The notes under the pieces: generated by a model | Database searches by the model: none | The model's input: only the letters and a program-made list of their open reading frames with translations | What the model was told of the DNA's origin: nothing | Translations under genes and position numbers: made by a program | Part shown: in pieces, positions 20,300 to 33,200 of the stretch | How the letters are laid out: every line of letters starts with the position of its first letter | Numbering within the stretch: position 1 is the first letter of the stretch | Assembly: GCA_032690845.1 (NCBI GenBank) | Contig: CM064430.1 | Coordinates: forward strand, 49,697,882-49,761,881 | Reading direction: 5' to 3' | DNA: 64,000 nt | DNA from: Eleusine coracana subsp. coracana | Lineage: Eukaryota; Streptophyta; Magnoliopsida; Poales; Poaceae

Positions 20300-22860
20300 C
20301 AATATTTTCACCTTGTGACCAATGAAAAATATAGGAAAACCAAAATATTTCAATTAGATTTGGGTGAGGGTGTCATTGTGGGAGATGCTAATTTAAAGAG
20401 GTATATAACCAGATATTATAATGGTCTCTTTGGAAAATCAGAGGATAATACTATATCCTTAGACGAATCCAGGACGAGGAGAATAAAATTCTAATAGCTC
20501 CTTTTGAGACCGAGGAGGTCAAGAAAGCAATTTTCTAAATGGAACATAACAAAGCGCCTAGACCTGATGGTTTTCCACCTAAATTCTATCAAGTATTCTA
20601 GGAAGTGATAAAAGAGACCTAATGACACTTTTTAGAGACTTTCATGATACTCGACTACCGGTGTATAATCTTAATTTTGGAATTATTACTTTAATACCAA
20701 AAAAAGGTGATGCATCAAAGATATAGGAATATCGTCCAATATGCTTGCTTAATGTCAGCTTTAAAATTCTATCTAAACTGTCACCAATAGAATTGGGATG
20801 GTAACAGATAAAATAACCCAATAGTTTTAGACTGCTTTCATGACTGGTCAACACATAATGGAAGGTGTGATAACACTACACGAAACCATTCATGAAATGT
20901 ACCATAGGCATAAAAATGGAATAGTCCTCAAGCTCCATTTTGAAAAGGCTTATGACAAAGTTAAATAGTCTTTCCTCCAACAGACTATGATGATGAAAGG
21001 ATTCTGCAAAACATGGTGTAATTGGATCCATACTTTGTATCCGGTGGCCATGTGAGGACTAAAGTAAATGATGATATTGGTTCTTTCTTCCAAACACATT
21101 AAGGTCTACGACAGGGTGATCCCCTGTCCCCCATTATTTTCAATTTGGTAGCCGATATGTTAGCAATCTTAATTGCAAGGGCCGATGAAGATGGCCAATT
21201 CAATGGGGTTGTACTTGATCTAGTAGATGATGGTTATCTATTCTCCAATATTCTGATGACACCATCATTTTCATGGATCATGACATACAAAAAGTGGTTA
21301 ATATGAAACTTCTGCTTTGTGTGTTTGAACAACTCTGAGGCCTAAAAATCAACTTTGAAAAAGTGAACTTTTCTACTTCAGAGAGGCAAAAAAATTGAAG
21401 ATCATTATACTACTCTATTTGGATCCAAACTGGGTAAAAATCTTGTTAAATACCTAGGCATTCCTACTATTCATAGAAAACATAGAAACAGGGGATGGGG
21501 GGATGCCATATAGAGGTTTCAGAAAAAAAAAACTCAACAAGTGGAAAGAGAAGTTGATGTTCTCAAGAGGATGGCTAATTCTAGTAATTGTTTTCCTTAG
21601 CAACCTCCTTGTGTTTATGATATCTTTCTTCGATATTCCGGAAGGGGTCCTTAAAAAATTAGACACCATCCACTCCAAATTCTTTTGGGAGGGAGAAGGA
21701 CATAAGAAGAAATACCACCTTACTAAATGGGAAATTCTTTGCCAACCCAAATATCAAGGAGGACTTGGGATAACTAATCTTCATGTAAAAAACTTTTTCC
21801 TTCTAAGCAAATGGCTTTTCATATTTCTATACGAAGATGGAGTTTGGCACTGATTATTAGGAAAAAGTATTTCTTTGATAAACCTCTTACCCACATACAA
21901 AGATAACCAGATGACTCTCATTTCTGGACGGGGTTACTAAAGGCCAGGGATGAATTCTTCAATTGGGGTTCTTTCCAAATAAAAGATGGAAGACATGTAT
22001 GATTCTGGAAGGATACTTGGCTAGATAATACAATGCTAAGTGTCTAGTTTTCAAATTTGTTCAGGGTAGCAAGATGGAAAAACATTACTATTCAAGAGGT
22101 CCTACATTCCATCCCACTAAACCTGTCCTTTACAAGACCCATCACAGTTATCAAAATAATAGAATGGAACAACATGACGTCAAAGCTAAGTAATGTTACC
22201 CTTAGTGACGAGTTGGATACTTTTAAATGGAAACTACATGATAATGGCATATTCTCAGTCTATTCCATGTACCAAGCCATGTTACTCCAGGAGAAATCTA
22301 CTTTGTGTCAGCTATGAAAAAAATAAACTCCCTCTAAAGATTAAAATATTCTTGTGGTACCTTCACAAAGGGGTCACATTGACGAAGGATAAACTTGCTA
22401 AGAAGAGATAAAAAGGTTCTCAGAAATATTGTTTCTGCAACTCCAATGAAACAATACACCATCTTTTCTTTTCAATGTCATTTAGCCTAGAATTTGTGGC
22501 GCGTTGTGTCCACTGCCATTGGTATATCCAAGCCTCACAATACTCAACACATGGCTGGAAATTGGCTAAGATCGATGGGAGTGAAGGAAAAACGATGATA
22601 ATTGTTGGTGTGGCAGCCATATTTTGGTCGATATGGCTATGCCGAAATGATCTTATGTTTAGCAAAAAAAAAAAAAAAAACTATCTCTCTTTTACATGCT
22701 ATTTTCAGGACGACATACTGGCTTCGCCATTAGAGGCTCTTGTCTAGTTCTTTTTTTTTAGTTGCACCAAGTGCACACAATACTGTAATAAGAGACAAAT
22801 GTGGGTTGTATGCACTCTTGCAAAAGGCGAAAATAATGTATTCTATTTTCTAAAAAAAGA
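20300..22860 (+). mobile_element. 5'-truncated LINE (ORF2 reverse transcriptase), inactive
   Basis: Translation across three frames gives a plant non-LTR ORF2: 'KIFQLDLGEGVIVGDANLK', 'MEHNKAPRPDGFPPKFYQVF', 'LIPKKGDASKI', 'EYRPICLLNVSFKIL', a catalytic box read as YSDD, then 'KSFFDIPEG'-like sequence and the C-terminal RT zinc-binding segment ('LPLKIKIFLWYLHKGVTLTK'). Many stops and frameshifts interrupt it. The endonuclease is missing. An A-rich end lies near 22851-22860. Confidence 0.85.
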
Positions 22861-24430
22861 AACACACTCACTCCTTGAAGCACATAGGCTTGGTATCAAA
22901 TGAACAAACAAGAGGAAACAAAAAAAAAGGATAAGAATATCTCTATCCTACTACTATGCAATCACCGAACAAATTATGATCCTGAATCTTTCCCTGGCCA
23001 TCACCACAGCAAAGAGGTCTAAGCATGTAATGCTGAATCTCGGAGTGACACCATTAGAGAGGATAATACCAACCATAGACACTGTTGTCGCCTAAACAGG
23101 ACAAAGATTTCTCCCATGTCGATTGACATTATACCACCTCGGTTGCACCATATGAGTGAGCACCACTTAGGATCTGATTGCCTCCCACATAACCGAAGTC
23201 CGGGCACACCCTTCAACAACCTTCTCTGATAGAGGGTCATAGACTTGAATGATCTTATTGTATCCCCAAATGCCACACTTCAGGCCCAAGGATGCAACTG
23301 AAGTTGGCTAACATTGAAATATTAAAATATATTGTATTGGCTAACAGAAAGCCTACCACTACTGAGCGGCTCATTGGTGAAAAAAGGCAACACCATTACC
23401 ATAGACACGTGGAAGCATGGCTCAAGAAAACAAAATAGTAATTGTTGGATTCACTAGAATAATTTGTAGCAGGTGTTTGACCTCTAGCCGTTCTTCAATT
23501 GACTGTACAAATAGGATCAAATGACGGGCATGTTTGAAATAAGGTCATATCAAATTCTTCTACAAACAAAGGCTACAAACTCGGGTTTCAACTCACAGTG
23601 GCCCGTTGCAGGTTTCTCAGCTATTGAGCACCACCTTTTCAAGGCCTCTTCGAATTGGTTCTCTGGCACAGGGTTCAATCGTCAGGAACTACCATAGGGT
23701 TGCGGAGAGGACGAAGGATGTGGAGGCGGTAACTTTTGGGAGATGGGATGATTTTTTTTTTCAGGACTCTCTTTTGTCTAACGGGAAAAGTCAACAATGG
23801 CAACGTCATGTATGAACATTTTCATTAGGCACCAACGAAGAGCAGTGCAGATCATGCAGGGTTTTTCTTACCCGAAGAGAGTCGTGCTGATGCTTTGTGT
23901 ACACTTTTGGTTTTTATATATCGCCAAATCAATGTTGTGCATGTATGTGTTCAACTTAGAAATAATGTTCAGACTTAGTAATACTTGTTTATATACGACC
24001 TGGACTTGTATTATTTCATCGATTCTTTGAAAGGTTTGTAATGTGCGGACAGTAACTCAATATCGTAGCTTTTCCATCCTATGATCAATTTTCAAACCGT
24101 CTGCTTTAAGGATTGTTCCGCGTATACAAAACGGACCAATCTTTTTCGTATGTTGGAGACGTAAAAGGGAAAAAGTCAACATGTGCAATCTCATATTCAT
24201 TGTGCAACACCATATGAACATGTTCATCTATTTTATTAGGGAGTAGAGATAGAGAAAACTTTAATAAGGAGTTGAGAAGATAATATAGTTCCCATGCAAC
24301 CTAGCACATCTATACCTGTCCACCTGAGTCAAGCTAAATGGACCGAGGCACAACATTGTTGACACAGGCCCATCATTTTTAGATAATGGAACATTTGTCC
24401 CAGCCTCTATACCCTGGGGCATGCATAGCT
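22861..24430. other. intergenic, possible gene fragment on minus strand
   Basis: Between about 22980 and 23280 the minus strand reads 'IIQVYDPLSEKVVEG' and 'ILSNGVTPRFSI'-like sequence, reminiscent of an F-box-associated or kelch region. It is broken by stops and no family can be assigned with confidence. The rest shows nothing. Confidence 0.25.
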
Positions 24431-24439
24431 GTATCAATC

Positions 24440-26190
24440 ATACAAGGTGAGTACTAAAACTCGGTTTACTCCAAAAGAAGCACCAAAACACACATAAAGA
24501 AGTTCAGAACACAGTTAGAGCCAAAAACTAAGAGCTAATCTCGAATTTGCTTTGTGAATCTCCGTCCAAACTTGGCATAAATCTCCATGATGAGGGTCTC
24601 TAGGATACGGCACCCATCCTTGAGCATTTCCTGGCCTTCTACATGTTTAAGCAGCAGGGACCAGCTGCGGATCCAATAAGTCATCCTAAAAATCACTTGT
24701 AAAAAAGTGTTTGGTTTAGCTTTGAGAAATACCATGTCATTTATATTCAACCACATTGCCCAAAGTTGGGCCGCTGCCCCCAACTAGTATTATGTTCTTG
24801 AGTTTGCCGAAACCAAAAATCCAAGCACTAAATAAATCTGGGATACTCAAAGGTGGTTGAATTCTGAACGTGACAGAAATAGTATTCCAAACAAAGCGAG
24901 CAAAATGACCATCAAAGAAAAGGTGTTGAATGGTTTCTAATGATCTGCAGTAACAACACTTAAAATCGCCCTTCCAATTCCTTCTGGCAAGATTATCCTT
25001 TGTCAAAGTGACCTCCCTCAAGAGATACCAAAGGAAAATTTTAATTTTTAGCGGTATCTTGATGTTCCATAAGGGGCTTTTGATAGGAATGACTCCACTT
25101 TGTATTATGTGTTTTGACATTGGGTGGACTGAAAAGATACCACTACTATGTCAATCCTATTTGAAGATACCCTTATCATTTGATAGAGAAACAACATTCA
25201 TCACTTTGGACACCAGATGATACCAACTAGTGAGATTGTCACCCATAAGAGCCCTTCTAAAAAACAAATTAAGGGGAGTCGAGTTCAACACTTGTGCTAC
25301 CGTTGTGTCTTTTCTTCAAGCAATGTGGTAAAGCCGAGGAAATTGAATTCGCAAAGGCTTGTTACCAATTCATGTATCTTGCTAAATTCTAATTTCAGCT
25401 CCACTATGGATTTGGAAACTCCCTTGATCTTTGACTTTCATAAGACTGGTCCAAAAGTGAGAGTCGCCTGACTTTCTTTAGACATGAGTTAGGGTCTTGA
25501 TGGATAAGTATTTCCTTCATAGAAAGCTTTGCCACGTACCCTCCTCGTTGATAAGTTTAAACAACCATTTGCTTAAGATACTTGTATTTTGAATCTCTAT
25601 GTTTTGAATTCCAAGGCCTCCAAACTCATTGGGTCGGCATAGGATACTCCACTTGGCGTGCCTATACCTCTTTTTATGTTCATCACATTGCCCAAAAAAA
25701 CTTGAGCGGTACTAATCAAGTTTTTTTAGTATTCCTTTAGGGACCTCAAAAAAGGACATCATATACGATGATGCATAGGTATTCCAAGATATTTAAAAGG
25801 TGTTGAACCTAGAGAACAACTAAAGATGCGAGCATAATCCTCATGACACTCTTTAGCCTTGGCATAGCATAAAAGTTCGCTCTTATGGAAATTAATTTTA
25901 AGCCCAGGTAGTTTCTCAAACGTACTTAACACTAGTTTAAGATTTTTGGCATGGTTTAAATTGTGGTCCCTATATAGGATGGCGTCATCCGCATTTTGGA
26001 GAATCAAGAGGCCGTCATCAACCAAATGTGGGATTAACTCTCTAAATTCCCTTTTGATTTGGCTCTCTTAATAAGCATGGCCAACATATCGGCTACCAAA
26101 TTGAAGAGAAGTGGAGATAACAAATCCCCTTGACGGAGGCCCTTTTTGGTTTGAAAGTAGTGACCAAGGTGTTCATTTACTTTCACTCCT
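24440..26190 (-). mobile_element. 5'-truncated LINE, minus strand, inactive
   Basis: Reading leftwards: 'VKVNEHLGHYFQTKKGLRQG', 'LLFNLVADMLAMLIKRAK', a catalytic box read as NADD instead of YADD, 'GLKINFHKSELLCYAKAKE', 'PFKYLGIPMHHRI', then the zinc-binding segment ('IPLKIKIFLWYLLREVTLTK') and a tail 'WAMWLNINDMVF'. Frames change several times. Same family as the LINE at 20300-22860, in opposite orientation. Confidence 0.85.
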
Positions 26191-27048
26191 TGTAAGGACC
26201 GAAGGCGTACCGAGAGAGGGGTGAATCGGTAAGCCGCTCACGAATCCAAATACTTCAATTCATACTACTAGAGTCTAACAATTGTTGCAACCTAATCAAT
26301 TCTAATAGGCCAAGACCCTACACATGCTAGTGTTCATGATGATAGCAAGCGCGGAAGCCAAACACACTATCCTATGCAAGCAACAGTTCAACCTAGTTAC
26401 TAGAGCACACAATTGCAGAATAGTAAAGAGGGGGTCAAGGAATGCTCATGATTTTTTTCCGAGGTCTCGGAAGGATGGCACCTTCCCCTACTCCTTGTTG
26501 GACCACTCCCGCCGGAGTGTCGGTCCCTCCCGCCACCAATGTGGAGTTATCGCCCACGAGCCCGCAATAACTCCCGGAGTGAAGACATGGTGCGTGTCAC
26601 TGCTGCCACATAGGCACAATCTCGCCTCCCTTAAGAAATTGCCGGACTCTCCGAGCCAACACGTGCGCTCACTAGCAATGACCATTTCACCGGCGGGCTC
26701 AAACCGGGTACAAACGTGTGATGGCCTTCACAACCAATCATGATAGACTCGATCACTGACACCTAACTGGTCTAGGTCTCACCATAGACCAAGTGTAACA
26801 ACCTAGATCACACTCTCAAGGACATCCTAGCCTTAGATGTGCATCAATGCTCAAGTTACTCTCACTAGCACTCTTAAGATATACAATATCTCCTCCTAGT
26901 GCTCTCCTCTTTTTCTCTTGGCTCTCACCAAATGCTCCAAGCAATTCCAGTGGCCAAGAGATATCTCCAAGACCCCAGCAGCGAAGTTATATAGGCTTCC
27001 AATCTCCAACTAGTCGTTGCTCCATGAAATCAGCTTACTAGGCATATC

Positions 27049-27344
27049 GATCGGATAGTCCGATCACTGCCTGACCGGACTATCCGGTCACTATAGTCTT
27101 CAGCTCCAATGGCTCTGCCCCTTTGCTGACTCCTACTGACCGAACCGTACGGTCAGCTGATCGGACCGTCCGGTCCGTTTCTCTCTCTAATCCAGAGACA
27201 TTTCATGGTGCTGCCTTCTCTCCGTCCTGTGTGGAGCCACATAGACCGGATCGTCCGGTCACTACAGCTCCCGGCATAGATAGATTCCTCACTGCCTGTT
27301 GTAAGTCCTAGACAAAACCTCTTAGTGACCGTACAGTACGGTCA
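27049..27344. repeat. cluster of 17-19 bp palindromes of type GACCGGAC-GTCCGGTC
   Basis: Six palindromes: 27049-27065 (GATCGGATAGTCCGATC), 27072-27090 (TGACCGGACTATCCGGTCA), 27137-27155, 27159-27175 (GATCGGACCGTCCGGTC), 27244-27260 (GACCGGATCGTCCGGTC) and 27326-27344 (TGACCGTACAGTACGGTCA, perfect). Arms vary but keep the symmetry. Confidence 0.85.
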
Positions 27345-28749
27345 GCTCTAACCCTTCTGTCCGGTCACTTCGTCCCGAAGCTGAAACTCCTCGTCCTCGC
27401 TTGACTTTGTTTCCTAGCTTCTCCGAACAGCTCCTTGGCTTCTCCACTATCACCTAGTGCCTGTAATTTTACTAAGCATCCATTCACATCACCAACTTGT
27501 GTGACCTAAGAGACATGACCTAGACCCCCTTGATAGTCCGGTTTTTCCTATGGACTCAAAACCCTAACAACTAGACAAGTGTTCCCAACACTTGCTTTAC
27601 TGCTTGTCCTCAGCTTTGATCCATCTCCATCAACCCTTGGACTCCATCAAGCTCACAATCCTCCATGCTTGTGGTCATTGTCATCAATCGCCAAGGCAAC
27701 CGTCATCCATATGATTTTTAGTGGAGTTTAGAGATGTTATCTGCATACACAATACTCGTGTAGATATTAACCCACAATTTCATAGTTGTTATCTATCACC
27801 AAAACATCCATACCTCAGGGATTCTATCATCAATGGTCATGAAGCTTACACACGTATCAGGGAACGCTGGGACCTGCGCGAGTAGCAATACCCCTACGCC
27901 GAGCACTGCCGCCACCCTGGAACCATGCGGGTGAAATCCACGCCGAGCTCCTCTATGACCCCGACTTTGAAAGTTGGAACCACCATAGCCCGACACGAAG
28001 TTGAAGTCAACTCCCTACATCTGCCACTCCCCACCGCCATACATCTCCTCCTCTTCCTCCTATGTTGCCCCAGGTCCCTTTGCACCGGAACCATGACCAT
28101 GCCAAGCCGTGACAATGGCCATACATAGACGTAGTGACCATCGAATTGACCTCTCTCCATTGCTGCCTCCTCACTACAGCCACCTCCCTCGTTAGGTCAG
28201 TGAACCATCGACAGGGGCAGAAGGGGATGTGGAGCGACACATGCATGCAAGAAAAACAATGGGAAAGCCCTGGTCCTCAGCCGTCCGGTGCAAGAGAAAA
28301 AGGAGCATAGGGCAGCAGTGAGAGTGAAACGGGCCGACTGGCCTTTGTTCCATATTAAAACGAATCGGCTCGGCCCATCCTGCAACTCACAAGCTGTGTC
28401 GACCACCTGACCAGGACTACCAGAATTCCCGTGATCTTGTTCCTCGAATTCAAAATTCAAAACTTCGCTCGCCGGTGCCAACCAAACCAACAAGGTGTTC
28501 GCTGCCTCCTGCTCAATGACCTCCACCTTTTAGCCTTTCGATCTTGAAATGTTGCGATTGATGAAGCTTGATTGTGCCCTTTTCATGACATCTTCGAGCT
28601 TAAGGTACTTCAAGATGCGGCGCGCTAGCGTTGGACCATGCCATGGCTTAGCTTGTACTCGCCCCTGTGGAGCCCGCCTCACCCTGAGAACCCTGCAGCA
28701 TCAAAAGAACCGCTCACCTTCTTGTTAGTGAACTTAGAGATTTGAGCTA

Positions 28750-28767
28750 GGGGGGGGGGGGGGGGGG
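28750..28767 (+). repeat. poly-G homopolymer (18 G)
   Basis: Uninterrupted G run about 110 bp outside the left end of the large CACTA element. Confidence 0.8.
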
Positions 28768-28877
28768 ATGGTGAGGACACCGCTGCCCGAGGAGGTCCCC
28801 TGATGGCTCCCTCCCAGGAACATGTTGATGTTGATGGATCGGCAGGGCTCTGGGTACTTCCTCATCATCCGAGCTTA

Positions 28878-29290
28878 CACTGTCGGAAACCAACGTTTTG
28901 CTGAGTGCAGAGCTATTTGCCGAGAGCATTTCCACGGGCACTCAGCATCATGCTCATTGTCAAGTGCCAGAGGAGTAGGCTCTTGGCATATAGGCCACAC
29001 ACGACATTAAGGCTATTTGCCGAGTGTCAGGCGACATGACACTCGACAAAAAGCCCTCCGCCCTCGGCAACTAAACACACCCGGCAATTCGTGTGGGGTC
29101 CGACGACGGTGGAGGTGCCGCTGTTAGGAGATGCCGAGAGTGCGTCTCTTGTACTCAGCAATTAACACATATGCCAAGTGGCAGACACTCGCACTCAGCA
29201 ACTACCCCTTTATACCGCTAGATGCCAAGTGTCACACCGTTCCACTCGGCACCTACCCCAAGATGCCTAGAGTCAAAAGATTGCACACGA
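28878..29290. repeat. left subterminal repeat array of the CACTA element
   Basis: Repeated 'TTTGCCGAG', 'CACTCGGCA' and 'GCCAAGTG' variants in both orientations, the expected binding sites of TNPA-type proteins. After it, 29290-29960 is AT-rich with nothing recognised, and 29970-30230 is GC-rich low-complexity sequence. Confidence 0.75.
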
Positions 29291-30268
29291 CAAACTATGA
29301 AAAAAAAATATAACAAACACCCCTTGTTTATTTTCTCTTGCACTAGTATGGTATTTTTATTGACCTGTTTGCTATATTATGTCAATTTTTTTGTTCAAGT
29401 CCAATTTCTTGTTAAAAATCAAATTTGAACTGCATCTACTTAAAATAATGAAATATAGTGAAAGGAAAAATGATATTTAGCTTACTAAGTCCAATTTAAG
29501 TCCGTATGCATGAAAATGAAATAATATTTCATGCATCTTATTTATGAAATATGAGCACAAACATGATATCTAATTCTATTTGAATTATATAAAAAACATA
29601 TGATGTCTAAAGATCATCGAACTTTGCATGACATGATGACATCTTATGGCGACACTGTAGTAAAGATTGGAGAAGGTTTCAAATAAATTTTCATGAATGT
29701 TTTTCACAAATTGAACAAACTTGCTTAAAGATTCTAATAGTTGAAGGTGAGCGACTAGGTTTTCGAATCAAATTCGTGTTTGACTTCAAATTTACCTTTG
29801 ATTCTTTTCATATAGGCATAAGATCATACATAATGAGTTCTGTCAAATTTGATCATTTTTTTGTTCCATAATGAGTTCTGTCAAAATCTGTATATGATGA
29901 GTGTCCTAGATCGGGACACTCGGCATCTTAACTCGGGGTCTCCTCTCCTTATCTCTCTCCCGCAACTCTTTCTAACTCATTTGACCCGTGCCACCCACCG
30001 CTATATCATCCACCGCTGCGCCGCGCATCACCCACCCGCGCCCACTGCCGCGCTGCACCGCGGCCACCACCCATGTCGTGCCGCCCACCGCCACGCCGCG
30101 CCTCACCCACCCGCGCACACCGCCACACCACCGCCGCCCACGCTTGCCCGCCCACCGGTGCGCCGCACACTGCCCTTGCCGCCGCCGTCGCAAGACCCGC
30201 TGTAACAGAACCACCTTACCACGGAGACGGCTCTGTTCCAGGATCTTCTCGGGTGGTGACACACGCTA

Positions 30269-33200
30269 TGACGCCCAATATTACAACACATGATAGAGAA
30301 TATAATAGCAACGAGAACATAGATAGTGTACTCCCTCCATTCATATTTAGATGTCGTTTTGGAGTTGGGCATGGGAAATAAGGAGAAGTAGAAAGATGGG
30401 TGCACTAAAAATGAGAAGAAGAGAGAGAGAGAGATAGAGATGTAGTGGGAAAAGAGAATATTGTATTGGGAAGAGAGAAATGTGCATTGGGAAGCAAGAA
30501 TGACATGTAATTGTAGAAAAGTCGGAAACCTTAGAATGACATGTAAATATGAACGGAGGGAGTACAGAGTTTTACATAAATCTGAATTTAAAGTTTACAA
30601 ACCAGAGTTTTTAGAAAATACAGAAGCGAAATAGTCTACATAATAGATAGCTCGACAGAATAAGTAAGATACATTCGTCCTCTCATGATGATTCACACAA
30701 CATATCTAGCTTTATAGGTGTTTGCCCAAATACCGTGCCGGCAATCAACATGCTACTCCTCCTCGTTGTTGGTGTAAGGCTCCCATTCTATGTTCCAGCA
30801 GTCGGGGCGCTGGCCTTCCCAGTGGAATCTCCCACCATAGTGGCAGTCTCCACCCTAGTTATCTGAAAACCACATAGAGCGTCGCCTTGAGTAACTAGTT
30901 TACTCAGCAAGACTGACCCGTCAAGGTGGCCAACTACAGCTGACCCCTAGACATGCACAGGCTAAGGGTAGGGTTTATGTTACCAAAAGCCAGCCTAAGA
31001 GTAAATCCGTAGTTTTCAAGTTTTAGCATCCAGTTAAGTTAATAGGCGAAATAGTAAATTTAGTTTGCACTATGACTACAACAAATCAGGGTTGCAATAC
31101 AATTAACAATAATGACCAAACAACAATATTAAACCCTTTCAACAAATTAATGGCTTCCGACACTATTCCAACAGAGTTATGAAGTGGTACTCGTTACTGT
31201 GAGGGGCAGTGACTCAAATCGATTTACATCCTGCAGGAGAAACCTGTTTGTACGATCCATACGCGCTTCATGGAAGCCGCATGGAGCAACTTTTCACATA
31301 CGGTACTACAAGGTCTTTCGCGCCTGGCTCCCCCGAGAAGGGTCCCCCAACATGATGCGCCCCATGCCATCATCCGTGGCTAGATTCCTCCCTCCTCTCA
31401 GCCCCAGTTCCACCTTATGGATCAGGGTACCTTCCGACCAGGCAGTTGTCATAGCTACGTCACTTTACTGGGCCCATAACTCCAGCATGCAAAAAGTACG
31501 TTCAAACTTGATGCCATAGGCCGGACACGAGGCGTAGCCTTAGGTGACTCGGACGGGGCTACCTCCTTGAAGACAAGTTGTCCCTCCCTTTCCACCTAGT
31601 TGCCCATCCGGTCTTCATTCATTATCTCATTCCATCTTTCCTTCATCTTACACCATTCCCAAGTGATGATATATCCTGGTCAATGAGTGGTCTCCATACC
31701 ACTCGACGAATAACCGTCCTAGATTAAGCAGAGCGACTAATGTCCTGATGCTTCAATCAGGTAAAGAGGCCTACTGCAATTCTAGGTTTCAAACAACTCC
31801 TATACCTAATGCACATGCCAACCTATATCACCCTATCTAGTTACGAAATAGAAAGAGCGAAAATCTGGTGGGATGCACCGCGGCTTGCCTTAAGCGGGTT
31901 CCTGGTTAGCGGGATTTCCTCCTTGCTCTTCTAGTTCCTGCTCCTGTCCTGGCTCTACGTGGTTGATCTCATGACCTATATGATGCGGATGATATGATGC
32001 ATGAGGACATTATTCAATTCATGGCACTTCCTCAATAAATACGTTATAGTAACAATATTTCATGTCGGAGTGAATAGGGTGTGTTGCATAGTTCATTACT
32101 ATAACACATATGGTCAAGATAGATCGTGGGCGTGTTTGGTGTATTTCCTTCATGGACTCCAGCAACTAAAAGTGGTAATTTGGTACAAAAGGTACAGGGC
32201 GTTGTCCATCAAAAATGCTACAAACGTTTAATAGGGTTTATGAAATCATCGAGCTTTGGAAAGGAGTTAACATTTTAACATGGTTCTGGAAGTCATTTGC
32301 ATATGGATGATTTACTATAAATAGGACATATCAGGAGTGATTTATTGGCCAAGTTTCACTTACATGCAAAATTAAATTAATTTTAAATAATTAAGATAAT
32401 GCAAAAGGCTAAATAATTAATTGTGACTAAATTACAGAGAAATAGGACTCACGGTTTTACAGGAAGGTCTGACAATTCAAAACATGATTTATAACCAAGT
32501 ATCAGGAATTTACTAAACACAAATAATTAAAACTAAATTTATTAGTGTTTTGGCCAATTAATTTAGTATGGGTGAAAATACTGACATGCAGGGAGATTTC
32601 ATATTTTTGTTAAATAGTACATGTCCAGAGAAGACCTAAAATTTACCTTGCCCCCAAATTCATGGTAAATATTTTTCTAGGCATTTTTAAACTCCTACCT
32701 ATTTCCTAGAATAAAGATTAAATAGGTAAATTCATTTTTTTGGGCATCCTGGGCCAGATCTGCCGCTCGGCCCAGGGGATGAAGCCGGCAGGGTTCTTGT
32801 TGGGCTGGATCTGGCCCGAGCGAGGTTGGGGCCCAGGGCCACATGCGGCCCAGCAGCCAGTTCCGCCAGGCCGAGCCGAGCGCACGCGCGCGCGGTGGCG
32901 CTCCCGGCCGAGCGCGACGGCGAGAGCACGACGGCCGGCTGGGGATGCGGTGGTGGCAGCATTGCCGGGGAGGCGATCAGTGGGTTCCAGCTGATGTGCG
33001 GCGCACGAGAGTACGAGGAGTGGTTCACCAGGTTCGGTCGGTGATGAGCGGTGGCGGGTGGCTGCGGTCAGCGACCGCGTTCCAGCGGCGGATCTGCACG
33101 GGGGCGAGTCGAGCGAGGTCGAGTGGAGGCGCCAAGTCTGGGAGAACGTGCATGCACGAGTAATCGGTCGGAGACTCACCGTGGTGGAAGGGCAACGTTG

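Larger units (their letters stand above)
26191..28877. other. unclassified repeat-like DNA with palindromes
   Basis: No gene recognised. 26200-26900 reads like retrotransposon LTR or untranslated sequence but no ends were found. 27049-27344 carries a cluster of palindromes. 27780-28560 is GC-richer, with overlapping minus-strand frames (88-109 codons) lacking known domains. A G homopolymer lies at 28750-28767. Confidence 0.4.

Noticed and set aside
22980..23280. Possible F-box-associated gene on the minus strand
   Set aside because: Only short motif-like stretches are seen, with stops between them; not enough to name a gene.
27049..27344. CRISPR-like array
   Set aside because: The repeats are palindromes of differing sequence and irregular spacing in a plant nuclear genome; no cas genes or regular spacers.
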